Positions 33,506 to 43,440 of a stretch of DNA of 64,000 nucleotides are shown here, piece by piece. The notes beneath the pieces were generated by a model, which saw nothing but the letters and a program-made list of their open reading frames with translations, did not search any database and had not been told where the DNA came from. Source of the DNA: Cricetomys ansorgei (taxonomy: Eukaryota; Chordata; Mammalia; Rodentia; Nesomyidae); NCBI GenBank assembly GCA_026225945.1, contig JAMJFZ010000289.1:737001-801000 (forward strand). The letters are read 5' to 3'. A program made the translations under genes and the position numbers. How positions within the stretch are numbered: position 1 is the stretch's first letter; every line of letters starts with the position of its first letter.

Positions 33506-34374
33506 AGAAAAGAAAGCCATGGACAGGAAGTCCAGAGGGCTCTAGGAAGCCAATCCTGCTTCAATTTGAGAAAGAATCCTGTGTGGGACCCAAAGTAGAA
33601 CCAAAGGGGCTGGCTCCTGCTGTCTCAACTTTTAAAAACATATTCAGAGCAAAAAACCAAACGGTCCTGATTGTGTGGGAAGTTGTCACAGTGGGGAGCA
33701 GGCCACCAGATCGCCTCCAGCAACAGCCATGGGTTTGTTGACCTCAGACTGACCTGGTCAGGCCATCATGGAGCCTGTATGACCCTGTCACAGGGAACTC
33801 GGTGAAATGAGAAGGACAGATGGCAGTAATTAGGAGACCACGTGATGGGTGAATCCTGAGGTCCCCGTTTTTTGGCACCCTCTCGATGCTCTCTGCGACA
33901 ACCTCAAATACATGTGCAGACAAGGAAAGGATGAGCAAGCCCGGGGCCTTCTCCGGGGCCGTGACTTCAGCGTGTCGAATATCCACAGTAACAAGAATCT
34001 CTGGTTTTAATCCTAGGAACTGACCACATTGTTTCCTGTTTGTAAGGAAGCTCGACTCTGGATGGGAGTCAGAACTCAAACTGCCAGCAACAGCAGGTCT
34101 CCTGTTTTGACGAATTTCCAATTGGGGGATGGGGTGACAGCCCATCTTGCCTCCTCTCTGACAAGTAAAAATTTCTCACAGCAGAAAGGCTGCCGAGAGA
34201 TGGTACTAAACGGCAGTGGATTTGTGGACAAACGGAGTGAGGAGAGATCACACTTTCCTAACTTTATGTGACCTTTGAAGCGTTCCTTCAGATCTTGTTT
34301 TAGTCATAAAATTAGGGAAAGCAGATGTATCTTCAGATAACAGTAGCTAATATTTGCTTTATACCATTTGCCAA
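33506..34374. other. Unassigned DNA
   Basis: A 133-codon minus frame at 33744-34145 shows no recognisable domain. No repeat assigned. Confidence 0.35.
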
Positions 34375-34470
34375 GAACAAGAGCTGAAAAATTAGCTCTC
34401 TCTTCATCACAACTTAGTGAGACAGGTCCTAGCATTATCTTTACTGCTTTTCTGATTATATATATATAAC
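34375..34470 (+). mobile_element. Possible MIR core fragment
   Basis: TTCATCACAACTTAGTGAGA, then CAGGTCCTAGCATTATC, recall the MIR segment that reads CTCAC-AACCCTATGAGGTAGG. Weak. Confidence 0.4.
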
Positions 34471-35221
34471 AAAGTCAGTCAAACTTGGCCCGACTGTAAG
34501 GCCTCCTTACTGTCTCTACACAGTTGTGTTCATTCCCCTAGTCCAAGGATCACTACTGTATAAACTGACAACATGGCCGCTCCATGGTATGGTCAAGGGG
34601 AAAGTTTTTAGTGAAGATATGCGAAAGAATGGACAAAGGAATGGACAAATGGAAGAGTCCAGAGCAGAGAGAAAGCAGTAGACTGAACATGGCTAGTGAC
34701 TGGATCTGGCCACGAGAGAAGCAGGAGCAGGGCAGAGCTAGATGAAAGAGAGGGAGCATACCACAAATAGCAGGGTTATAAGGAGACCGAGCAGCTGTGG
34801 GGAGGGAAGCCGGTAAGCTGAAGAAGTTCAGGATCTGGGAGGGGTGACCAGGGCTAGGATGCTGGCTAGCATGGACTCTGAAATGTGTGACAGGTACTTG
34901 TGATGCGGAGGGAGCCTGGAGCCCAGCATGAGCTTCGGTGTTCGAATAGGCACCATAGGTAGCCATTTGTCCCTTCTGCAGTTTGGAATTTGGAAAATAG
35001 AGTTTCCTGTGGACCTGACAACAGTAGCCAGCTCCAAATGGATAATATCTTCCTTTGGGTGTCAATTCAGAAATTTCCTCACCTAGAATTTTCCTTGCTC
35101 TACTGCTTCTTTTAAAGATTTCCTCAGTACCCCTGAATACTAGGCACCTCCTCTTTCCAACACCACCTAGAGCATCCAATCTCTCCCTATGAGCTTAGGG
35201 AGGGTGGGGGCAAAATCTGTC
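34471..35221. other. Unassigned DNA with a 208-codon minus frame
   Basis: The minus-strand frame 34553-35179 has no recognisable domain, no signal peptide at its start and no supporting splice pattern. The sequence has an LTR/ERV-like texture but could not be assigned. Confidence 0.35.
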
Positions 35222-35495
35222 CTTTTATTGGATACCTTACGTCACATGACCAAAATACCCACAAAAGCAACTCAAGGAAGGAAAGGTTTGCTTGAGCTCA
35301 GGGTTTTGGAGGGTCCAGGCTGTCAGGCAAGGAAGCAGCTGACATCGTCACAACAGACACGGAGCAGGGTACTTGGAAAGATGATCAAGTGATCTTCTTC
35401 CTCTAGCTCAGTCCCTTGTTTCTACAGCTTCCCAAAATAGTGCTACCATCTGAAGACTGGGCATTTAACCCGTAAGCACACAGAGGACAAAACAC
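35222..35495 (-). mobile_element. MaLR-like LTR, antisense
   Basis: CACATGACCAAAATACCCAC, AAGCAACTCAAGGAAGGAAA and CCAGGCTGTCAGGCAAGGAA, then ACAGCTTCCCAAAATAGTGC and GACTGGGCATTTAACCCG. Confidence 0.7.
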
Positions 35496-35584
35496 GTCCA
35501 GTTAAATGGATTACAGTTGGTAAAGACAGTCTCATAAGCACACAAGACATGTTTGTGGGTCACACGGGTTCATGAAGAAAGATG

Positions 35585-35812
35585 ACACTCCATCACTTAA
35601 AAGTAATCTTATATGCCAACTGGAGGGGTTAGGAGATGACCAAGTAGCTGGTAAATCATTGTTTCTGGCTGTGTGTATACGGTAGTTTTCAGAAATGACT
35701 GTTGCTTCAATCAGTAGACTGAATTAAGAGATCCAGTCACCAATGTGAGCAGATTATCCAATGTTTACCCCCTTGGGGATCTAAACAAAACGGAAACACA
35801 GAGGGGGGGCAT
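35585..35812 (+). mobile_element. Ancient mammal-wide repeat, left part (interrupted)
   Basis: ATGCCAACTGGAGGGG, CAATCAGTAGACTGAATTAA, TGTGAGCAGATTATCCAATG and GATCTAAACAAAACGG follow a common old mammalian interspersed repeat (LTR-like; exact family not recalled). It resumes at 36126. Confidence 0.6.
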
Positions 35813-36125
35813 TAGTTATTATTCTCGTCATGGCAACGAAACACCTGACAAGAAGTCACTTAGGCGAAGCAGGACTTATTTTAGCTCCTGGTGCCATGCA
35901 GGAGAGGCCTGGTGGCAAACTCCAGAAGCACAGCTTGTTCATGTCTCTGTGGACCAGGAAGCAGAGACAAAACAGGAAGCCTGGCTGGTCTATAAACCTT
36001 AGCCTCACAGACGCACATGCTCCACTGAGGCCCTGCCTCCTGGAGGTTCTGTAACCTTCCAAATCAGCACCATGAGCTGAGGACCAAGTGTTAAAATGCA
36101 CGAGCTGTGGGACGTCGTACATTTA
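35813..36125 (-). mobile_element. MaLR-like LTR, antisense, inserted in the older repeat
   Basis: Antisense start (ATTAGTTATTATTCTCGTCA), then GAAACACCTGACAAGAAGTC, CCTGCCTCCTGGAGGTTC, and the end with GAGGACCAAGTGTTAAAATG. Both sides belong to one older repeat, which gives the relative age. No clear target duplication. Confidence 0.7.
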
Positions 36126-36410
36126 GACGTGAAGGATGGGCTTACTTTTTACTCGAATGGGACATTTGTTTTCTCCCTCCCTCAGATATCAGCACCCCTG
36201 GTTCTCTGGCTTTTGGATGTAGATCTGGATTTAAACTACTGCTCCCCAGTTCCTAGACCTCCAGGTTATATTAGAACTGCCTGATTGATTTCTCCTGTCC
36301 CCAAGCTTACGACAGCGTACCAGGACTTCTCACCCTGCATGATCATGTGAGCCAATCTTTTATAATCAACCCCTCCATACATATTCTATGACATATGTGT
36401 ACATATAATC
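36126..36410 (+). mobile_element. Ancient mammal-wide repeat, right part
   Basis: CAGATATCAGCACCCCTGGT, CTCTGGCTTTTGGATGTAGA, CCAGGACTTCTCACCCTGCA and GTGAGCCAATCTTTTATAAT continue the repeat begun at 35585, ending in an AT-rich tail. Confidence 0.65.
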
Positions 36411-36736
36411 ACAATATGTGTGTACATGCTATGTTTTTTTGCTTTTCTGGCAACTAACACACAATGGTTCTTTCTATAACACCAGGGCAAAGGCTGTACT
36501 GCTCTATGTTGAGACTCAGAGAGGCAGGTGCAATTGGGGGATTCTTCTGAAACTGCTATAAATCCTCCAGGGACACTGATTCTTTGATTTTAAAATGACT
36601 CAGATTTCTTGTTGTGTGTGAGAGGCAGCCAGCTATGCCTGAAATGTACCACACTTAAAGTGATTTTTAGCCCTCTTGCAATAGCAGTAGACGGATATGA
36701 TGTGAACAAGCTGTGGAGCCAGCTCCCACTGCCACA
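36411..36736. other. Unassigned DNA
   Basis: No repeat or exon recognised. Confidence 0.3.
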
Positions 36737-36810
36737 GCCGGGCCTCTCCCACCACAACACACAGCCGGCCTCTCCAGCCTTCACACACAATTGGGCCTCT
36801 CCCACCCGGG
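36737..36810 (+). repeat. 27-bp tandem repeat, 2.7 copies
   Basis: GCCGGGCCTCTCCCACC begins at 36737, a variant unit (GCCGGCCTCTCCAGCC) at 36764, and a third partial (TTGGGCCTCTCCCACCCGGG) at 36791. The spacing is exactly 27 bp. Confidence 0.85.
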
Positions 36811-36977
36811 CAAGATAAGCTAAAGTTCCCCCTCCCCCAGAGGCTTCTTGTCAGACATTTTGTTGTAACTAATGCTCTTCCTTCTATGGTCTCATTCTGT
36901 TCCGCTGCTCAAGGGGCTGGGTGAAGGCTGCCCATGCTGGTGGGCACTGAATGTTGGAATTGTAGAGTTGCAAGGAA

Positions 36978-37135
36978 AGTCAGATAAGGTGGTGCACTCC
37001 AGAAATCCTAGCACTCAGGAGGCAGAGGCAGGAGAAATGGTACAAGTTCAAGGCCAGCCTGGTGAATATCAGATGCCAAGCCAAGCAGGGCTACATTGAG
37101 AGACACTATCTCAAAGAAAGAAAGAAAAATAGAAT
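36978..37135 (+). mobile_element. B1-related SINE
   Basis: AGATAAGGTGGTGCACTCCA, GAAATCCTAGCACTCAGGAG and GTTCAAGGCCAGCCTGGTGA, then AAAGAAAGAAAG in the tail. Confidence 0.9.
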
Positions 37136-37173
37136 AAAAGTAAATCGTTGTTTGAGTTACTGACTTGGTTTCC

Positions 37174-37403
37174 TTTTTTTTTTTTTTTTTAAATTGTCCA
37201 ATGAATTTGTCTGTGATTAGGGCAGAAGTTCCAGTAATTTCTGAAATGGCCTTATGCAAAGCAGGATGTCCTGCTGTATCAAAAAATATTAGACCACGGT
37301 TTAATTCTTTACGTAAAAGTAAATAGCATTCTATCTTATTAATATGCAATTTTCCATCGCCTTTAATAAGTCCCACACCTCTTATGCTTATTATTGTGAA
37401 CTC
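37174..37403 (-). pseudogene. Possible poly(A)-tailed retrocopy fragment of unknown origin
   Basis: On the minus strand a protein-like frame runs open from at least 37403 to 37191, then passes directly into a 17-base A tract (T run 37174-37190 on the plus strand). The reading is well mixed in amino acids, including GLIKGDGKLHINKIECY and FFDTAGHPALHKAISE, unlike the low-complexity frames elsewhere. There is no stop before the tail and no upstream start, so it would be a truncated or internally primed retrocopy. I do not recognise the source protein: ankyrin-like and ribosomal-protein-like resemblances fail over the full length. A chance open frame remains possible. Confidence 0.3.
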
Positions 37404-38509
37404 TGAATGTATAGCAGAACCTCCTGCCCTACAGAGCGAGGTGACGCTCAGTAACAGTTCTCAGCCTCAAGCAGAGAAGGAACTAGGGCTATCTTCAAAC
37501 CTCAAGAAGCCCATCCTACCCGCGAACCTCCACTTCAATACTGCCCTGCCCATGGATGCCCCTGGGTCAAGTACCAGGGCCGGCAGCTTGGCTCTGAGGA
37601 AGCTCTCAGTTATCCAGAAGGTGTAAAGGAATTTCACAACGCGTGCACACCGTGAAGGTGGGTAAGGACTCACCCTGCTTTGCCCTACGTGGTAAATACT
37701 GCCTGGGCATTTGCTGGCTGCCCCCGCCCTGTCCTCAGGGAGCCATGCCCGTTACCTGGGCACTGGTTCCATTTTCAACAGTGCTCTGAGCCCACGATCA
37801 TTCTTCACTTTTCCTCTCTTCTTCTCTCCCCCCCACCCTTTTTTTTCTTTTGTAACAAATTCAACTGTTGTGCACGAATCACATATTCAGGCGTTGCGAA
37901 CGGGGAGGGTTACAATCTGAACGTCGAGAAAGAAGCCTCACGCAGCTGGGCGAGCTACAGCTGGACACAGCTGGGCCGGCTGAGCGTGGCTCTCAGGGAG
38001 GCACTGCTTCGGCTGTCAGACTCTCATTGGTGGGAGATCTCACAGATAAGGCCAGGGCCTCCTGTTAACTGCAGACGAGGACCAGGTCATAGTAATAATC
38101 TTTCCAGACTGTTCTCAGGAAAAGTTATTTATTTTTTTGTTTTGTTTTATAAACACATTGGCTATATTTTATATTAGATTTGCAAGGCTTATTGTTTTAA
38201 TGAATTCCAGAAAGGAACATGCCATTGGAAAAACTTGCAACATAGCAAACGTGGGTATGGGGTCCCTTCTGGCTTACTTTAAGGTATTCATATTGAGAAT
38301 GTCAAAATGAGCCCTCAGAGTGCAACTGTGCGCCCTGCCCCCTTCCTACTAGTTTTGTTCTTCCTCAAGTCCATAGAATGGAAGCACATAGTAGGTATTT
38401 CCCCTTGTGATTCTGACCAGGAACTTGTGTCTCCTTTTGGAGTAGACAAAATTGTACTTTCAAACATGCATAAGAAAGCAAAATTGATCTGCTTTCTAAA
38501 GACTTACTT
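37404..38509. other. Single-copy DNA, G+C-richer than its surroundings at 37880-38110
   Basis: 37895-38090 is CpG-bearing with AGATAAGG (GATA-like, 38043) and a reversed CCAAT box (CATTGGTGG, 38026). A 165-codon plus frame crosses it but shows no domain. Possibly regulatory, unproven. Confidence 0.3.
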
Positions 38510-38665
38510 TGCTGGCGGTGGTGGTGCACACCTTTAATTCCAGCATTCTGGGGGGCAGGCAGGTGGATCTCTGTGAGTTTGAGGACAGCCTGGTCCTCAG
38601 AGTAATTTTCAGGCTGGAGTTACAACAGAGAAAGCCTGTCTCGAACAAAATAAAACAAAAGGCTT
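38510..38665 (+). mobile_element. B1 SINE
   Basis: GCTGGCGGTGGTGGTGCACA, CCTTTAATTCCAGCATTCTG and GTGGATCTCTGTGAGTTTG, ending with an ACAAAATAAAACAAAA tail. Well preserved. Confidence 0.97.
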
Positions 38666-38694
38666 GTTTTTGTTATTATTACTTCCATGTATGT

Positions 38695-38814
38695 GTGCCT
38701 GTGTGTGTGTGTGTGTGTGTCAGTGTGTCTGTATCTGTGTGTCTGTCTCTCTCTGTGTTTGTGCCTCTGTCTGTGTGTCTGTATCTCTCTCTCTCTCTGT
38801 ATGTGTGTAAATGT
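38695..38814. repeat. GT/CT dinucleotide array
   Basis: GT runs mixed with CTGT and CTCT units. It forms the tail of the adjacent antisense B2. Confidence 0.95.
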
Positions 38815-38980
38815 ATACCACTGTGTGTATACTCATGGAAGCTAGAAGAGGGAATCAGACTCCCTTTAGCTGGGGTTAAAGTGATCAAGAGACACCTGAT
38901 ATTGGTGCTGGGAACAGAACTTGGATCCTCTGGAAGAGCAGCAGGTACTCTTAACTGCTCAGACATCTTTCCAGCCCACG
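38815..38980 (-). mobile_element. B2-family SINE, antisense
   Basis: GAAGCTAGAAGAGGGAATCA, GTGCTGGGAACAGAACTTGG and CCTCTGGAAGAGCAGCAGG, then ACTGCTCAGACATCTTTCC. Well preserved. Confidence 0.95.
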
Positions 38981-39984
38981 CCAGATTTTCCTGCGTGTAT
39001 CAAGCACTCAGGAACCATCCTGCCATGGGAACCCACAAAGGAGAGGCACACAAGGACTTGTACTTGTCATGCCGATGTAGCTGTTTTAGTTGTCTCCGAT
39101 TTGGCCTAGACAATAGTTTTCTGGCCTTTGAATAGCTAGCAGAGTGCTGAGAGAGACACTGGGCATGAAAGGCCCGAGAAAGGCAGACATAGATAGCACA
39201 GGCTCTGGAATTCTTACTGGAGATTGACATCTACATGTGGAGACTTCCTGGCTGTGTGCTGCTGGCTGTGTTCACAAGCTCTTGGGATCTTCATAGCCAC
39301 TGGGGAAACACTTAAAGATATAGAGCAGAGTTTTTCAAGATTCAGTTAGCTACTATACATACAGGAGCTGTGACATCAGTTAACTGAGTTATACCCAACA
39401 CTGCGGCAAATGACGGAAGACAATAGGAAGTGTCCAGAGATATCACACATTGTGAAAAGAGAGAAGCGACTCCTGAAAGTTGTTCTTTGACTCTACATGT
39501 GTGGCATAGCACCCACATGCTACCCTCTGGCACACAGATACAAAAAACAAATCAAATAGAATGTGAGTTTAAAATGTTTTTGAGAATGCACAGGGGTGTG
39601 TACACGTGTATATACATATATATGTCTTTCATATAGTATTTGGTTATCGGTGGCTTTCTGAGAAAGTACCCTATTTGAACCAATTTAGAATAAACCCATC
39701 ATTTTATGTTTATGCCCTAATGTTCCCCTTCCCCTTCCCCCTTCTTTTTTTGACCCTGACTGAATCTTTTAGCATCTCACAAGACTATCTTCTTCAAGAC
39801 AGTCTCTCTGGTGTCTAAAAATGGTTCCATGACATTGTATGTTTGTCTTCACCAAATGTGGAGGGAGTAATTAAAATATATATATATCAGCAAAAGCTGG
39901 TGTAAAGGAAAGATTAGCACCCACCCCTTCTATAGAGCAAGTTTTAGATGGACTTCTTTTCCAACCCAAGAGGTAGATGTTACC
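38981..39984. other. Unassigned DNA
   Basis: Short AT run at 39874-39888. No gene recognised. Confidence 0.35.
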
Positions 39985-40110
39985 ATGTCTTTGTACTCAT
40001 GAAGAAACTGAAGCAGAGAGGGGGGTAAAGAGATAACACCCGAAGCCATTCTGCTAGTGTTGTAAAAGAGCCTGGACCGGAAGCCACATTTACCACAAAG
40101 ACCAGGCCTT
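39985..40110 (+). mobile_element. MIR fragment
   Basis: CATGAAGAAACTGAAGCAGA, then GAGGGGGGTAAAGAGATAAC follows the MIR core (GAGGAAACTGAGGC pattern). Confidence 0.6.
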
Positions 40111-41305
40111 CACTGTCCAGCATGTAGAGGAAATCCTCCATTTCTAAAAGCAATACATCATTCACCTTCACTCCAAGAGGGTGCCTTTGCCCACTGGCAT
40201 ACAGGAATGCTGGGGGTCAAACCTGCCATTTCCGCCAGCCTGGGACTGTGTGTTCTTTGTCGGGGACTTGGTATATTTCCCTGGCCGTTTCACTTTCCAG
40301 TGGGTAAACCAGGAATTGTAGTGTCTATTCCCCAGTGAAGATACTATGAGATTGAAAGAAATGTTGAGACCAAAGATCTTGCAAACACATACGTTGACCC
40401 CCCCCCCAAAGTGTTTCTCAGCGTGCTTCCTCCCCGGGGCACACAATCAGTCACATTTCTCTCTCAGTTGGCAGGGGCCAGAGTGGGCTGTCATTTCTAG
40501 ACAAAAGCCAGGCCAGGCTATGTACAGAATGGAAATGTCTGTTTAAAGCAAAAACAATCTTAGGAAAAATATTCTTATCACTGGAATGTCAGGGGATGAA
40601 AAAAAATCCCCGATTAGCTTAAAATACCAGAAAAAAAGTCGGAAACAGCTCAGGACAGAGCGCTGTCCTCAGTAAATTACCAAATAAGGCTGGTCCTGTG
40701 CTGCGTTTGAGTTCTAGACAAAAATGAGGATTTTAACAGTATGGTTGAGACCAGCATCTCAGCAAGAAAGACATTAAGTTTATTTCCACAAACTCTCATC
40801 TGCATCTTTCCTGGCCTTAGACACATTAGCCCTCAAGATTTCTTTCTCCCTCGTTCTTTCAAAAACAAGGTAAAAATTAATGACATAACTCAATGTACTG
40901 ACTCTAGGAGATTTTGTCTCTCGGCTAGAAATAGAAGGACCAGCATGGCAGTTATGGTAAGCTCAGTTACCTCCCATCATATTCCTTCACGGAAGCTGGT
41001 TTACGCTGACCTCCCTTTACCATGCAGGCTAATGAAGCAAGATGGCTGGAAAGAGGAACAGAAGGCAGAGGTGAAGTCCTGGCTTCTCCGGCTGGAGAGC
41101 TTAGGATATCTGCCTTCTCTGGGTCAGAGGCTAATTAGAACCTGGAGGGAAACTGAGACAGAGGAACAACGTTGAGTTCTAGAAAATGTTTACTCTTCCA
41201 TTGACTGTCTCAAAGAAGAAATAACTTCAGAAACATCCAGAAAAGTGGAATTGGTAGTTCTCCTTACTCAGAGAGTAAGTATTGAGGAGGCCGTCTGTCC
41301 AAAAG
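40111..41305. other. Unassigned DNA
   Basis: A C run at 40399-40407. A 144-codon plus frame at 40741-41175 has no recognisable domain. Confidence 0.35.
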
Positions 41306-41349
41306 ATGTGTGTGTGTGCGTGTGTGTGCGCGTGTATGTGTGTGCGCGT

Positions 41350-41395
<46 letters not shown>

Positions 41396-41803
41396 GTGCG
41401 TGTGTGCATGTGTGTGTGTGCGTGTGTGAGCGCGTGTGTGTGTGCGCGTGTGTATGTGTATGTGTGTGTGTGCATGTGTGCGTGTGTGTGTGTGATGTGT
41501 GTGTATGTGTGTGTGTGCGTGTGTGAGCGTGTGTGTGCGTGTGCATGTGTGCGTGTGCATGTGTGCGTGCGTGTGCGTGCATGTGTGTGCGCGCGTGTGT
41601 ATGTGTATGTGCGTGTGCATGTGTGCGTGTGCATGTGTGCGTGCGTGTGCGTGCATGTGTGTGCGCGCGTGTGTATGTGTATGTGTGTGTGCATGTGTGC
41701 GTGTGTGTGCGTGTGTGTGTGATGTGTGTGTGCGTGTGTGTGCGTGTGTGTGCGCATGTGTGTATGCGTGTGTGTATGTGTGTGCGTGTGTGTGTGTGTG
41801 TGC

Positions 41804-41835
<32 letters not shown>
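41306..41835. repeat. 530-bp GT array with GC and AT variants and a 74-bp duplication
   Basis: Alternating purine-pyrimidine sequence throughout, with GCGTGT, GCATGTGT and GCGCGTGT variants. A 74-bp segment (41537-41610) is repeated perfectly at 41611-41684. Frames in all directions (up to 206 codons of His/Thr or Cys/Val) are artefacts. Confidence 0.98.
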
Positions 41836-41837
<2 letters not shown>

Positions 41838-43309
41838 CATTCAACACCTAAAATAAATAAGCAGGGTTGGCCTAGTAGTCAGTAGCTTACAGAACCCAGA
41901 ATAAAAACACAACAAAAAAAGTGTTTGGGACACAAGAATAAATGTCACTCGGGATCCAGAATGGGAACTAAGAGATAGGCTGGTTAGGGAAGGACCACAC
42001 ATAACCAAGTTTCAACCTCTTTTCAGGTTTGGATTATACTTCTCCCAGTCCAGTTCCCCTAAGAGAGCTTAGCCTTACTTGGGTCACATGCCCAGCTTTG
42101 GTCAACTGGTCTCCACCTTAACTCACAGCTCCAACACTGAGTGTATGCGGGGAGATCACCGTGGACAAGATCATGGACCTGTTTCCAGAGACAGAGGAAA
42201 GGATGCTGGACAACACTCACAAAGATGTCACCATACCAATCCCAACTGCAGCCGGATTTGAGGAGTCTCTGTCTTCATTTCAGTCAGGTGTCCCTAGTTG
42301 TGTTGAGTCCCTCTATTTCTCTTGCTAACAGGTCTTTCAGTGACCTCTTGGACATTTTTTCCTTCACCTCCAATTATTAGAACTTACTTTCAATATTTAA
42401 AACTTGGCCCTATTCACTCGAGTGGCCTTAATCTCAAACTTAGGCCAGTTTAAATTGAATAAAAAGAATATTCAGGTATGGCCCACTGGTGGTGAATGCT
42501 GACGATTCTGAGACAGTGAAGTCCTGGTTGCCAGCCTCCTGTTAACTCAAGGTGGCACAGAAGAAGGAAAGGGCGACAGCAGAATCTGCAGCAGCCAGGT
42601 CCCAAGAGCACAACGGCACGGAGGGAGGGAACAGGGTGATTGGAAGGGGACAGGGATGCGGAGCGGCTTCTGAAGTGCTCACACCCAAGCTCAGTGAACG
42701 GAGGCTGTGTGTTTATAGGCGGGGCACTCCAGGTGGAGTTGTTCAGAAGACAACTGCTTTGCAGAGAAGGTCTAGACATCCCTTCACCTGGACCCTTGGG
42801 AGTACAGCTCCTGCGGAAGTTCCGCCTCACACTACCGGAGAGGATGCAGGATGGTCTGCGGGTATTTATGATGTCCATGTGCTCCCTCTAAACCTGGGAG
42901 ACTGAGGTTCATGGGAGTGGGGTCCGTGTGGAGGAAGATTTAGGGCACGGTTTTCAGTTGACCACACATAGTCTGATGAGAGATGTGAGGAGCCTAGAAG
43001 CCTTGGCTTCTCTCGTCCTCAGGCATTCATCTTCCTTTGCTTTTAGAAGAAGCTTTGTTTCAACACATGATAGGCATTGGGTCAGTGTGGTTCAGGACCT
43101 ATCCCAAGAGCAGAGAGAATGATTTCTAATCTCTTAAAAAATGCCTCCATGTATCTGAAAACCATGAAGAAGGTTTGCTTAACGTGCTGCATGGTTCCAT
43201 GCTTAAACCACTTAAAAGTACTTTCCCATATGACCAGCTGCCATCACAGTCATGGGGACTAGTAATCACTCAGTTTATGTGACAGAAGGGCTGTAAGAAT
43301 GTGTTCTTC
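41836..43309. other. Unassigned DNA
   Basis: 42550-42900 has overlapping frames on both strands without recognisable domains. No repeats named. Confidence 0.35.
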
Positions 43310-43440
43310 TGAAGCTGGCTACGGTGGCACGTGCCTATCCCAGGACTCAGTAGACCACGGTAGGAAGATCGTGAGCTCTAGGCTAGCCTGGGCTTCATAG
43401 TGAGACTTCCATCTCCAAAGACAGTAAAATAAAAGTAAAT
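43310..43440 (+). mobile_element. B1-related/RSINE-type SINE
   Basis: GCTGGCTACGGTGGCACGTG, GGAAGATCGTGAGCTCTAGG and CTAGCCTGGGCTTCATAGTG, with an A-rich tail. Confidence 0.85.

Noticed and set aside
34553..35179. 208-codon minus frame
   Set aside because: No recognisable domain, no start or splice context, and an LTR-like texture. A database search would be needed to revive it.
37191..37376. Identification of the minus frame as a ribosomal protein or ankyrin-repeat retrocopy
   Set aside because: Short local resemblances (GLIK near the start, GHPALHKA) do not extend over the length, so no source protein is claimed.
38509..39135. 208-codon plus frame
   Set aside because: It runs through a B1, a GT array and an antisense B2; there is no single coding unit.
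41227..41847. 206-codon His/Thr frame and related frames
   Set aside because: Artefacts of the GT array.
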